DNA from: Xanthomonas chitinilytica
GTDB lineage: Bacteria > Pseudomonadota > Gammaproteobacteria > Xanthomonadales > Xanthomonadaceae
DNA length: 64,000 nucleotides
Direction of reading: 5' to 3'
NCBI RefSeq assembly: GCF_026107455.2
Contig: NZ_JAPCHY010000011.1
Span: 1 to 64,000 of the forward strand
Part shown: positions 7,298 through 16,094 of the stretch, one piece after another
Layout of the letters: each line of letters opens with the position of its first letter
How positions within the stretch are numbered: the first letter of the stretch is position 1
Notes under the pieces: model-generated
Databases searched by the model: none
Seen by the model: only the letters and a program-made list of their open reading frames with translations
What the model was told of the DNA's origin: nothing
Translations under genes and position numbers: made by a program

Positions 7298-7884
7298 TCG
7301 CGCGTCCACTTGTCCGCCGACTCCTGCGCGGCCTTGCGCGCCAGCGCCTCGCGGATCGCGCGTGCCCGCGCTTCGGCGGCGCGGCTGGCATCCAGCAGCC
7401 GGCGCCGCTCGACGCCGCTCAGGCTGGCCAGGCGGTCGGCCGCCTGCTCCGGGGTCTCGCCGGCCGGCACCAGCCCCAGGCGGGCGACGACGGTACGCGC
7501 GAGTTCCTCGCGGCGATCGGGCTCGAACACGTAGCGCGCCGCCTTGGCTTCGTCGGCCAGCGCCGGGACCGCCTCTGAGAACAGCGCCGGCAGCTCCGTT
7601 GCCGCCGTCCGGCACGCGCGCCAGGCGCTCTCGTCGGCCAGCAGCCAGGCCACCACTGCCGCCAGCGCAAGCTGGTTCTCCGGCACGCCCGGCAGTTCGC
7701 CGGACAGCGTGGCCAGCAGCGTGCGCGGCGGCCGGCAACCCCGCAGCGCCAGCACATCGGCGACCACCGCGGCGACGTGCAGCGTCCCTGCCCTGCCCCG
7801 GCGCGGCGGGTCGAGGAAATCGGCCGGCGTGTCCACGAGCCGGCGCAACAGCAGTTCGAGCGAAGGGCCGTTCGACATGTTCAT
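7294..7884 (-). CDS. Uncharacterised helical protein of the MoxR/VWA cassette
   Basis: I do not recognise this 196-residue protein. It starts at ATG 7884 in an ATGA overlap with the radical SAM gene and ends in a GTGA overlap with the adenylate-forming enzyme. It is predicted mostly helical: Leu/Ala-rich segments (residues 25-110) and then a strongly charged coiled-coil-like tail rich in Arg, Ala and Glu (A-R-A-R-A-I-R-E-A-L-A-R-K-A-A-Q). There is no signal peptide, membrane segment or catalytic signature. Its position between two enzymes suggests an adaptor, carrier or substrate, which is inference only. Confidence 0.75.
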   Translation of the reverse strand: MNMSNGPSLELLLRRLVDTPADFLDPPRRGRAGTLHVAAVVADVLALRGCRPPRTLLATLSGELPGVPENQLALAAVVAWLLADESAWRACRTAATELPALFSEAVPALADEAKAARYVFEPDRREELARTVVARLGLVPAGETPEQAADRLASLSGVERRRLLDASRAAEARARAIREALARKAAQESADKWTRE

Positions 7885-8840
7885 GTCCCGAACTTGGCAA
7901 AAACCTGGGTGGAGGGGCAATCCGCGCATATGCCGGCCGGCATCGCGCGGCGCGCGCCGGAAAGGCGGGCCCGCAGCATCGCCACGTCGCCGACGGTCCG
8001 CAGCGATCCGGTCGGCACGCCATACTCGGCGAGGGTGAAGCTGCACGGCGCAATCCGCCCGTACTCATCGATGAAGAGGCTCGGCCGGCGCGACTCGCAG
8101 TCGGCGACGGCAATCGCGCGGCCGCGGGCGGTGGCATCCAGCCGCTCCACGTAGGCCGGGTCGGCGATCAGGCGCACACCGCGCGATGCCAGGCGTTCCA
8201 CCAGTGCGGGCAGCATGCTGCGGAGATCGGCGATGTCGGCCGGACGCAGCGCCTGCGCAGGATGGAATTCCGGGCGGTCGCGGCCGCCCAGCTGGTTGAA
8301 GGTGATCTCGTCCATGCCCCAGTCGGCGAGGTGCCCGCACAGTTCCGCGAACTCGGGCAGGGTGTCGCGCATCAGCACCACGTTGGCGCGCAACCGGAAC
8401 CGCGGGGCGCGCGCATCGGCCAGGCGGCGCACGCCCTCGGCCAAACGCCTCCAGCCGCCGGGCCAGCCACGCAGGCGCTCGTGCGTCGCCGCCAGTCCGT
8501 CCACGCTGACGGTCAGCTCGTCGAAAGAAGCCAGGATCGCCTCCACCTCGCCGGGCCGGTGCAGCGTGGTGCCGTTGGTCGTCGCGCTCGTCCGCAAGCC
8601 GTGTCGTTCGCGGAACCGGCGCGAGAGCGCGAGCACTTCGCGCCACAGCAGCGGCTCGCCGCCCAGCCAGCTGAACAGCACCTCCTCGCCGGTCTCGGCA
8701 CGATGGCGGCCGAACAGCTCGCCCAGCCGCGCTATCTCGACCGCGTCGGCGCGCGGGCGCGTACCGCGCAGCCGGCGGTCGTACGCGCAGAAGCCGCACG
8801 CCAGGTTGCAGGCCGTGGCGATGCGCCAGAGCACGATCAT
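7881..8840 (-). CDS. Radical SAM enzyme with C-terminal cysteine cluster
   Basis: The start at ATG 8840 overlaps the VWA gene stop (ATGA) and puts the 4Fe-4S motif C-N-L-A-C-G-F-C at residues 11-18, normal for the family. Following blocks fit the core barrel: F-S-W-L-G-G-E-P-L-L (the GGE motif that binds the methionyl amino group), T-T-N-G-T-T and V-S-V-D-G. The C-terminal third has C-E-S, A-P-C-S-F and a final I-C-A-D-C-P-S, a twitch/SPASM-like set that could hold another cluster, typical of enzymes that modify peptides or proteins. At 319 residues it is of ordinary size. The substrate is unknown; the neighbours make a protein of the same cassette a plausible target. Confidence 0.85.
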   Translation of the reverse strand: MIVLWRIATACNLACGFCAYDRRLRGTRPRADAVEIARLGELFGRHRAETGEEVLFSWLGGEPLLWREVLALSRRFRERHGLRTSATTNGTTLHRPGEVEAILASFDELTVSVDGLAATHERLRGWPGGWRRLAEGVRRLADARAPRFRLRANVVLMRDTLPEFAELCGHLADWGMDEITFNQLGGRDRPEFHPAQALRPADIADLRSMLPALVERLASRGVRLIADPAYVERLDATARGRAIAVADCESRRPSLFIDEYGRIAPCSFTLAEYGVPTGSLRTVGDVAMLRARLSGARRAMPAGICADCPSTQVFAKFGT

Positions 8841-10630
8841 GCTGCCCTGCCCGCGGCCGCACCGCCGTAGTGGCGACGGCTGAAATCGCGCGCGAAGGCG
8901 AGCAGCCCGGCCATGTCGCGCACGGCATGGATGTCCCACCCTTCCACCTGCGCGCGCCGCAGGTCGGCCTGCCAGTCCATCGTGCCGGCGAGCGGCGCAT
9001 GCAGGTTCAGCGCCATCGTGCCGCCGGCACGCGCGGTGCGCAGTGCGTGCGCGGCGATGTCCCAGCCACTGTTGCCGCGCTCGTCACGTTCGAACATCGT
9101 GGTGATGCCGTCGTCGGACAGGTGCAGGATGTGCACCGCCCGGTCGTGCGGCGTGCGCCGGGCATAGGTCTCGCGCAGGCGGTGGATGGGGAAAGCAGTG
9201 GCGCCGCCGAAGAAACCCGTGAGCACGCGCAGGATCGCGTCCTCCGAACGCACGAAGCCATCGGTGCACACCAGCTGCGCCTTGCCGCTCCACAGCGTGG
9301 CCTGCACCCTCGAGCCGGCCCGCAGCGCCGACAATGCGACCACGGCGCCGGCCAGCGCCAGCCAGGAGGTATGGGTCTGCGGGTTGGGCATCGACCCGGA
9401 ACTGTCGACGTACAGGTCCAGGTCCACCGGCTGCGGATCGGGCTCGCGTCCCGGCGCCAGGCCGTAGCTGCGCTGTACCGTGGTCAGGCCGGGCACCACC
9501 CGCGGCGATTGCAGCAGCGTCTGCATCCAGTCCAGCGCATCCAGCGGGTCGCCCGGCTCCCAGGGTTCCAGGCCCTCCAGCTGCGGTTCCAGCGCTTCCG
9601 GCTGCGGCGAGGCGGGGAAGCGGATCAGGTGCGGCAGGGCGCGTTCGCGGTAGTAGCGGACGGCCAGCTCGTGGTCGCTCAGGTCGAGTCCGGCCGAGCG
9701 CAGGATCTCGCCGTACTCGAACGGCTCGCGCGCCTGCCCGCGCGACTCGCCGGCCACCTCTCCCGGCAGCGGTGGCGCCTTGCCCGACCCGGCGACGTCC
9801 TGCGCTTCGGGCGGTTCTTCGCCGGTGATGCGCGGGTCCATCGCCGGATGCGTCGCCGGCGCCAGCTCGTCCTCCTCGATGCGGTCCAGGCCGGCGGGAC
9901 GGCTGCCCTGCCCCGCGTGGCGGGTATCCATGAGCGCCTCGACGCGCGGATCGTGCGCGTCCTCCACCAGGTGCGACAGCAGCAGCGTCGCGAAGCGGCC
10001 GCCGCCCTCCAGCCAGTCGCCGGCGTACACGCGGACCAGCCGCGCGCCGAGCCAGGCGTCGCCGCGCACGACGGCATCCTCCACCGGCCCGCCGAGCGAA
10101 CCGGCCGGCAGCTGCCACAGCTGTTCGTAGATGCCCATGTAGAGCGCCCACACCGCGCTCGTCCCGCTCCCGCCCTTGGCCAGCGCCAGCTGCCGGTAGA
10201 TGTCGGCCATGCGCAGTCCGCACCGGCGCTGCAGGCGGTCGTTGATCAGCAGGTCGGTATAGAGGTTGGCCACCATCGGCGCGTGCGCTTCCAGCGTGGG
10301 CAGCGCACGGCGCATGCGCGCGAGCAGCCGCGCGTGGTCGGTCGCGGTAGCCGGCGCCAGCACGTGGTGGCCGATCTCGTGCGCGAGGATCTCCACCTCG
10401 TATCCGTCCAGGCCCCAGCGGGCCACGCCTTCCAGGTCGATCACCACGCGTTGGTCGGCCAGGCGGATCATGGCGAAGCTGGCCGTCAGCCCTTCCTTGG
10501 CCGCCTCGATGCTGCTGCCGCACAGCCGCGGGTCCTGCAGCCGGGTGTGGCGGCTCCAGCTGGCCAGGGCGTCCGCCCAGGCATCGCGCCATGGCGCCAG
10601 CGCCTCCATCCCGGGCATGGCGGCTTTCAC
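8837..10630 (-). CDS. Metallopeptidase-like and von Willebrand A domain protein
   Basis: GTG 10630 overlaps the previous stop. The 597-residue protein joins two recognisable parts. Near the N-terminus is a zinc-protease signature L-A-H-E-I-G-H-H (82-89), so a DUF2201-like putative metallopeptidase region is likely. At residues 405-560 is a VWA domain with a canonical MIDAS start Y-V-D-S-S-G-S-M (407-414), followed by H-L-S-D-D-G. An acidic Pro-rich linker (about 250-300) separates them. VWA proteins encoded beside MoxR ATPases usually act as partners that present a client or bind metal. Here a protease-like domain is fused, so the ATPase may drive cleavage or remodelling of a target. Cytoplasmic; no signal peptide. 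Confidence 0.85.
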   Translation of the reverse strand: MKAAMPGMEALAPWRDAWADALASWSRHTRLQDPRLCGSSIEAAKEGLTASFAMIRLADQRVVIDLEGVARWGLDGYEVEILAHEIGHHVLAPATATDHARLLARMRRALPTLEAHAPMVANLYTDLLINDRLQRRCGLRMADIYRQLALAKGGSGTSAVWALYMGIYEQLWQLPAGSLGGPVEDAVVRGDAWLGARLVRVYAGDWLEGGGRFATLLLSHLVEDAHDPRVEALMDTRHAGQGSRPAGLDRIEEDELAPATHPAMDPRITGEEPPEAQDVAGSGKAPPLPGEVAGESRGQAREPFEYGEILRSAGLDLSDHELAVRYYRERALPHLIRFPASPQPEALEPQLEGLEPWEPGDPLDALDWMQTLLQSPRVVPGLTTVQRSYGLAPGREPDPQPVDLDLYVDSSGSMPNPQTHTSWLALAGAVVALSALRAGSRVQATLWSGKAQLVCTDGFVRSEDAILRVLTGFFGGATAFPIHRLRETYARRTPHDRAVHILHLSDDGITTMFERDERGNSGWDIAAHALRTARAGGTMALNLHAPLAGTMDWQADLRRAQVEGWDIHAVRDMAGLLAFARDFSRRHYGGAAAGRAA

Positions 10631-11625
10631 GAGGCCAGCGGCAGCACGCGGATGCGATGCGACCACGGCGAGAACACGGCCACGCTGGTGGCGTTGCTCA
10701 CCGCCTGCAGGCCGTCCTCCGGAACGTCGAACGCCACCGGCCTTCCGTCGATGTGGACGCCTTCCGGCGCGATCCGCACCTTCGGCGATACCGTGCTAGC
10801 GGCACCCTCGAACTCGGCCGCCGTCGCCGGCAGTACCACCGCGCCGAAGGCATCGGCCAGCAGCAGGTGATGCCGGCCGCCGCTGGCGACGACGAATCCG
10901 TCCTCGCCGCCGCGCACCTGCGGCGGCGCCGCGAACGGTCCGCCCAAGCCGGTGAATCCGCCGACGGTCCAGCCCTGCGCCGGCGCTTCGTCGGCGCCCG
11001 GGTTCCACCAGGGCTGTGCTTCCAGGCGCCGGCCGACCGTATCCCAATCCGACGACGGCGGCGCGCCCAGCGCGGCGAGTGCCAATGCGGGAGGCAGGTT
11101 CGCCGCCTGTTCGAGCGCACCGCGGCGCAGGTGCGTCATCCCGCAGCGCCATGCGCACAGCGCACCGAGCCGGCGCAATGCTGCGACGTCGGCACAGCCG
11201 CCGGCCAGCGCCGACATCCGTTCGACCCATTGCTCCACCCGCGCGCCCGGCACGCTGCCCATGCGCACCACCGCGTTGGTCACCGTTCCCAGCGCCTGCA
11301 GCGGCGATCCGGCGACGAGCGCGGCAATCGCCGGCGGCAGCCGCTGCCAGGCCAGGTCGACCCACGGCAGACGCGCGGCCGGCCCGGCCAGTCCCTGGCC
11401 GACGAGGTCGAGCCCGATGTCGTACGCCACGGCCACCGCTTCCGGCGTGGCGGCAGGATCGACCGCATCGACCGCGACGGCGACCGCGTCGACCTGGTGT
11501 ACGAGGAACGCCTTGAACGCGGCGGTGTCGAACGCCGGCAACCGGTGCCGCGTTTCCGCGACGCGCTGGTTGAAGCGGCTGCGTTGCGCGGCCAGCACGC
11601 GCGCCAGTGCGGCCGATGCCGTCAT
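10627..11625 (-). CDS. Uncharacterised protein between MoxR ATPase and VWA protein
   Basis: I do not recognise this 332-residue protein with certainty. It starts at ATG 11625 in an ATGA overlap with the ATPase gene. The first 200 residues are helical; the last 110 look beta-rich with regularly spaced short strands (G-G-R-H-H-L-L-L-A-D-A-F-G-A-V-V-L-P and I-A-P-E-G-V-H-I-D-G-R). That resembles a small propeller-like or beta-sandwich module. MoxR-VWA systems described by comparative genomics often include a third, beta-propeller-type component (bpX families); this could be a divergent member, but I cannot prove it. Confidence 0.75.
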   Translation of the reverse strand: MTASAALARVLAAQRSRFNQRVAETRHRLPAFDTAAFKAFLVHQVDAVAVAVDAVDPAATPEAVAVAYDIGLDLVGQGLAGPAARLPWVDLAWQRLPPAIAALVAGSPLQALGTVTNAVVRMGSVPGARVEQWVERMSALAGGCADVAALRRLGALCAWRCGMTHLRRGALEQAANLPPALALAALGAPPSSDWDTVGRRLEAQPWWNPGADEAPAQGWTVGGFTGLGGPFAAPPQVRGGEDGFVVASGGRHHLLLADAFGAVVLPATAAEFEGAASTVSPKVRIAPEGVHIDGRPVAFDVPEDGLQAVSNATSVAVFSPWSHRIRVLPLAS

Positions 11626-13229
11626 CGCGCCCGCAGCCAATGCAGGTAGTTGGTGTAGCGCTGGTGCAGGTACTTGAGCTTGAGCAGGTCGTCGTACAGG
11701 TGGCCGTAGAGCTTGCGCCCCTTCGTCCACTCCTCGATCGTGCGCTCGATGCGCGCCAGCCGCGCCCGCGTCTCGCGCTCGCTCACGCCCTCCAGGCCCT
11801 GCGCGAACTGCGCCGAAAGCTCGCCGACCGGATCGTTGCGGTCCAGGTCCAGGCGGTCGTACTCGCCGTTGGAGGCGTCGAACAGTCCGCGCAGCCAGCT
11901 CAGCCGGTCCGTCCGCAATGCGGCGTTCTCCGGCAGCGCGAAGAACGGCGCGTCCAGGTCGGGCTGCAGCTTGTCGTTGAGCACGAACGGCAGGATCTGG
12001 CGCACGTCCTCCAGCGCCACCGCGCCGTTGCCGCGGAAGTACGCCAGCGCCTTGGCGAAGACCAGCAGCGTGGTCAGGTTGCGCACCGACAGGCCGTTGC
12101 GGGTCTGGCAGCCGAGGTCCTTCATGCGGTCGCGCCCGGTATCGGCGGCGGTGGCCTGCGCCCAATCGGCGCCGGCCAGGCGCACGGTGTCCTTGGTCAG
12201 GTACTCGAACTGCGCGCCGGCGGTCTCCATCAGCTCGAACTGGCTGCAGAAGAACTCGATGCGGCGGCGCACGTCGTGCGGGACTTCGACCGCGCGGACT
12301 TCCTGCTGCAGGCGGTCGCCCTCCTCCCCGGTGAACACGATGTCCCGCGGCACGACTTCCTCGGGACGGATGTTCTCCTCGATGCGCAGCAGCATCTCGT
12401 CCAGGAAGCGCGGGTTGAACGCCAGCGCCTGCACGATCACGTCGATGCGGTCGCGCAGCGCCTCGATGACCTGGTAGGTGCCGCCGCCGCGGTCGTCGTT
12501 GGCGGTGAGGTACCAGGCCGACTCGGGGCATTCGTAGACGTGGTTGAGTATCTCCGCGTAGTTGTCGCCCATGAGCGTGAGCAGCGCGCTCTGGGTGCGG
12601 GTCGGGATGCGGTTGTACTCGTCGATGATCTTGACCCGCATCCCCAGCCAGCTGCGCCAGGCGATGCGGATGTCCTGCATGTCCTGGGCGGCGACCAGGT
12701 CGGCCGGCAGCGGGTTGCCCAACAGGTCGGCAACGGTCATCTGCGGATGGCCGTGCTGCATCGCGCGGCGCACCTCGCGCACCGGATAGCCCGCCAGCAC
12801 CCCCATCAGGATCGCGCTGGCCGTCTTGCCACGGCCCGGACCGCCCACGAACAGGCACTTGCGGCGCGTGGCGAAGGTCAGCAGCGGCAGCAGCACATAG
12901 CTGGAATAGCTCTGCGCGGAGGGCAGCGTCAGCACCCGGCGGCTGTCGCCGACGGCAAAGCTGGCCGCTGGCCCGTTGTTGTACTCCAGGTCGTAGTGGG
13001 GGCTGATGATCGCGTTGTTGACGATCCAGAAGTAAGCCTGGCGCAGCTTCTCGTCGAGCCGGAGCGGCGCCTGGCCGGCATCGGCCGCGGTCTGCACCGG
13101 TCCCTCGTACAGCTCGGCCACATCGAACGAACGCGATGCCGGTCCGGATCCCGGATTGGTCGGCGCCTGCGAGACCCGCTGGAACAGATTGAATGGCAGC
13201 ACTCGATATCCCGATCGGTGGTCACGCAT
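11622..13229 (-). CDS. MoxR-like AAA+ ATPase
   Basis: ATG 13229 starts the six-gene operon. The 535-residue protein has Walker A G-G-P-G-R-G-K-T (129-136), Walker B V-K-I-I-D-E-Y-N-R (199-207) and a sensor-like Y-L-T-A-N-D-D stretch, followed by an R-D-R-I-D segment; this is the MoxR/RavA helix-2-insert group. It is longer than typical MoxR proteins (about 320), with extra N-terminal (about 100) and C-terminal helical parts. MoxR ATPases work as chaperone-like remodelling machines together with VWA proteins, and a VWA gene lies two genes downstream. The final residues overlap the next gene by 4 bases. Confidence 0.85.
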   Translation of the reverse strand: MRDHRSGYRVLPFNLFQRVSQAPTNPGSGPASRSFDVAELYEGPVQTAADAGQAPLRLDEKLRQAYFWIVNNAIISPHYDLEYNNGPAASFAVGDSRRVLTLPSAQSYSSYVLLPLLTFATRRKCLFVGGPGRGKTASAILMGVLAGYPVREVRRAMQHGHPQMTVADLLGNPLPADLVAAQDMQDIRIAWRSWLGMRVKIIDEYNRIPTRTQSALLTLMGDNYAEILNHVYECPESAWYLTANDDRGGGTYQVIEALRDRIDVIVQALAFNPRFLDEMLLRIEENIRPEEVVPRDIVFTGEEGDRLQQEVRAVEVPHDVRRRIEFFCSQFELMETAGAQFEYLTKDTVRLAGADWAQATAADTGRDRMKDLGCQTRNGLSVRNLTTLLVFAKALAYFRGNGAVALEDVRQILPFVLNDKLQPDLDAPFFALPENAALRTDRLSWLRGLFDASNGEYDRLDLDRNDPVGELSAQFAQGLEGVSERETRARLARIERTIEEWTKGRKLYGHLYDDLLKLKYLHQRYTNYLHWLRAR

Positions 13230-13276
13230 CAGTTTAGGAGGTTTCCCACGATTCCGGAGCGCAGTCGATGCCCGCC

Positions 13277-13326
13277 GTCGCTCCTGCCAACAGCCGGAAC
13301 CCCGTAGGAGCGACGCAAGTCGCGAG
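13277..13326. repeat. GTAGGAGCGACG-type intergenic palindrome
   Basis: Two arms, GTCGCTCCTGCC (from 13278) and GTAGGAGCGACG (from 13304), can fold into a hairpin upstream of the ATPase operon. The same core recurs at 19784, 47378 and 61165, so this is a dispersed REP-like element. Confidence 0.7.
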
Positions 13327-13387
13327 CCTTGCGAACGGCAACAGGGCAGCCAGGGAACGCGCTGCACTGTCCGAGGTGCCCAAGCAT

Positions 13388-13792
13388 CTATCTACAGGCC
13401 TGCTGCACCCGGCTGTCCCAGGCGCTGGAGAACTCGAAACTGCGCTTCAGCCCCACCCTCTGGTAGGCCGCATCGCGCTGCGCCTTGACCGATGCGCAAC
13501 TGCCGGAACCGGAGGGATCGCGCACACCGGTCCGGGTCCCGGCATCCTGGCGCCGGGGCGACACGCGCGGATTGCGTGCCGCCAGTTCCTGCCCGATGCG
13601 GTGCAGCCGCAGCTGTTCGGCAGGGGACGCCTCGGGAACAGGCCGGGCGTCCCACGCCTTTTCCGCGGTGCCGTTGGCGCATGGCGCCGACTGGTAGGCG
13701 ACGTCCTTGCCATCGATGCACTTGTAGACCTGCTGCGCCGGAACCGCCCAAGTGACGAACAGCAGCGCGACCGCCAACATGCGAACGTCCAT
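13388..13792 (-). CDS. Periplasmic DUF4124 domain protein
   Basis: The 134-residue protein starts at ATG 13792 after a GGGAGGAGG site. A signal peptide (M-L-A-V-A-L-L-F-V-T-W-A-V-P-A) is followed directly by Q-Q-V-Y-K-C-I-D-G-K-D-V-A-Y-Q-S, the DUF4124 signature, then P-C. The rest is charged with a C-terminal cysteine pair that could form a disulfide. DUF4124 proteins are common secreted or periplasmic proteins of Xanthomonadaceae with no assigned biochemical role. It is monocistronic. Confidence 0.8.
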   Translation of the reverse strand: MDVRMLAVALLFVTWAVPAQQVYKCIDGKDVAYQSAPCANGTAEKAWDARPVPEASPAEQLRLHRIGQELAARNPRVSPRRQDAGTRTGVRDPSGSGSCASVKAQRDAAYQRVGLKRSFEFSSAWDSRVQQACR

Positions 13793-14023
13793 GTTTCCCT
13801 CCTCCCTGATGGCCGGATCATAGTCCGGACACGCATCGCGCGGTTCGCCATGGGGGCGCTTCGCCGGATTCCACCCGCGGCATCCCTCCAACGACAGCCC
13901 CTGCCGCATGCCACGACGGCGACCGTCGCGGTCGAAAACCGGGCGCGCGCCGGGGACGGCCTTGACCGACGGGTAACAATGGCCGCCGCAGACTCCAGCC
14001 TTTACCGCGCGAAGGAGACGGCG

Positions 14024-15055
14024 ATGAAGGCGGTTCGTTTCGTGGAGACCGGCCATCCGGCCGAAGTCGTCGATGTTCCCGCGCCAGTACCCGGCCCCGG
14101 CCAGGTACTGCTCAAGGTCGCCGGCGCCGGCGTCTGCCACTCGGACCTGCACATCCTCGACGAGGACCTCGGCCTGAAGGGGCCCTTCACCCTCGGCCAC
14201 GAGAATGCCGGCTGGATCGCCGGCCTGGGCTCCGGCGTGGAAGGCTGGAAGGAAGGCGACCCGGTGGCGGTGTACGGCCCATGGGGCTGCGGCCGCTGCC
14301 ATACCTGCCAGACCTCGATGGAGAACTACTGCGAGAACCACGCCGAACTCGGCACCATGGGCGGCGGCCTGGGCTCGGATGGCGGCATGGCCGAATACAT
14401 GATCGTGCCTTCGCCGCGCCTGCTGGTCCCCCTGGCGGGACTGGACCCCATTGCCGCGGCGCCGTTGTCCGATGCCGCACTGACGCCCTATCACGCGATC
14501 AAGAAGGCGCTGCCATTGCTCACTCCCGATGCCACCGTGCTGGTGGTGGGCATCGGCGGCCTGGGCCACATGGCGGTGCAGATCCTGCAGGCGCTGACGC
14601 CCGCGCGCCTGATCGCCGGCGATATCGACGACGCCAAGCTGGCGCATGCGCGCGAACTGGGAGTGAAGCACACGCTCGACACGCGCGACAGCGACGCCGC
14701 GGCCGAAGCGATCCGCGAACTGACCGGACCGCGCGGCGTTGCCGTGGCACTGGACTTCGTCGGCGCGCAACCGACGGTGGACCTATGCGCGCGCGTGGTC
14801 GGACGCAACAGCCGCCTCACCATAGTCGGACTGGGCGGCGGCACGCTGCACTACTCCGCCAATCAACCGCCCTATGGCTGCCAGGTCACGGTGCCCTATT
14901 GGGGATCGCGCACCGAACTGATGGAAGTGATCGCGCTGGCGGCGGCCGGACGCATCCACGCCGAAGTGGAGACCTTCCCGCTGGAGCAGGCCGTCGACGT
15001 CTACCAGCGGCTGCGCGAAGGCCGCATCCGCGGGCGCGCCGTGCTGCTGCCCTGA
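14024..15055 (+). CDS. Zinc-dependent alcohol dehydrogenase (MDR family)
   Basis: ATG 14024 follows a GAAGGAGA ribosome site. The 343-residue enzyme has catalytic-zinc ligands in G-V-C-H-S-D (about 36-41) and G-H-E-N-A-G (58-63), a structural-zinc loop G-C-G-R-C-H-T-C plus a following cysteine (about 89-106), and the Rossmann motif G-I-G-G-L-G-H-M. It should oxidise an alcohol or reduce an aldehyde with NAD(P); the branch resembles AdhA/AdhP-type enzymes. No linked pathway genes are seen, so the substrate stays open. Confidence 0.85.
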   Translation: MKAVRFVETGHPAEVVDVPAPVPGPGQVLLKVAGAGVCHSDLHILDEDLGLKGPFTLGHENAGWIAGLGSGVEGWKEGDPVAVYGPWGCGRCHTCQTSMENYCENHAELGTMGGGLGSDGGMAEYMIVPSPRLLVPLAGLDPIAAAPLSDAALTPYHAIKKALPLLTPDATVLVVGIGGLGHMAVQILQALTPARLIAGDIDDAKLAHARELGVKHTLDTRDSDAAAEAIRELTGPRGVAVALDFVGAQPTVDLCARVVGRNSRLTIVGLGGGTLHYSANQPPYGCQVTVPYWGSRTELMEVIALAAAGRIHAEVETFPLEQAVDVYQRLREGRIRGRAVLLP

Positions 15056-15638
15056 ACCCTCGAACCGGACGCGCGAACCGGACGCGATGCAGCCGGTCCG
15101 CGGCATGGGCATCGGCTGCCTGCCAGGGCGCGCGATCCGCTGCGGCCCCAAGGTTCCCACTGCAAGCAGAGGCTTGCCGGCGACCGATATGTCCGGGGTC
15201 GCCAGCGGCCGAGGCCAGGCGGCTGGCCCGGCAACCCGGGAACCGGAGTGGCACCCGGGAGCAGTGCTGGACCGCCATCCGCGGTGATCGCCGCGGTTGT
15301 CGCCAGCACTGTCCCATGATCCCGGCCGCATGCCCTTCCGTCGATGTCGTTTGCCCATGGACGGATCCGGAGACGCGCCCGGCTCTCGGGCGGCCCGGAA
15401 ACCCGGCATCGGCACCCGGCACCCGGCACCCGGCATGAAGAATCCCGTTCCATGAAGTGGCGATGGCATCGGCAGGCCGGTGCCCGCGCATGCGGATATC
15501 CGCATGCCGTCGCGCGCGCGCCAGGAAAGCCGCCGATCCGAACGGCTCACAAGACCCTGCATCTGCACCGGTCAGACGGCATTTCCGCCTGCCGGGCCAG
15601 CCGGATGATCCGGCCATATCCGAAGGACCGGCAAACCC
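15056..15638. other. Intergenic region without a supported gene
   Basis: About 0.58 kb with only antisense-type frames. The notable item is a short tandem array of the 7-mer GGCACCC/ACCCGGC (three units, 15411-15434). I see no RNA gene or clear promoter until the MerR promoter at its right end. Confidence 0.5.
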
Positions 15639-15670
15639 TTGACTCTTGACCCTGGTCCAGGGTCGACAAT
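15639..15670 (+). promoter_or_regulatory. MerR-type promoter and operator of the copper operon
   Basis: A -35 box TTGACT (15639-15644) and a -10 box GACAAT (15665-15670) are separated by 20 bases, the over-long spacing typical of promoters activated by MerR proteins. The spacer contains a perfect 7-bp dyad ACCCTGG-T-CCAGGGT (15649-15663). It lies directly before the regulator gene, so autoregulated metal-dependent expression of the regulator and the ATPase is expected. Confidence 0.8.
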
Positions 15671-15693
15671 GGCCGCACTCCTCCACCGGCCGG

Positions 15694-16094
15694 ATGCCAA
15701 TGAACATCGGACAACTCGCACTCCAGGCGGGCGTTCCCGTCGATACGGTCCGCTACTACGAGCGCCAGCGCCTGCTGCCCGCCGCCCGCCGCAGCCCCGG
15801 CGGCTACCGGATCTTCGACCAGGACGACGTCACGCGGCTGCAGTTCATCCGCCGCGCCAAGACCCTGGGCTTCACCCTGGAGGAGATCGCCGACCTGCTG
15901 GCCATCAGCGACCGGCGTGGCGGCGACATGGCGCAGGTCAAGGCCGCGGCCAGCGACAAACTGCGCGACCTCGGGCAGCGCATCGAGGAACTGCAACGCA
16001 TGCAGAAGGCGCTGCAACAACTGGTCCGGGCCTGCCCCGGGCACGGCGCGCTGGACCAGTGCCCGATCATCGGCGCGCTGACGGAGGCCGGACA

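Noticed and set aside
8870..10870. 666-codon plus-strand open frame opposite the VWA gene
   Set aside because: It is His/Arg/Gln-rich, without a ribosome site or domains, and is explained by the third-codon GC bias of the real minus-strand genes.
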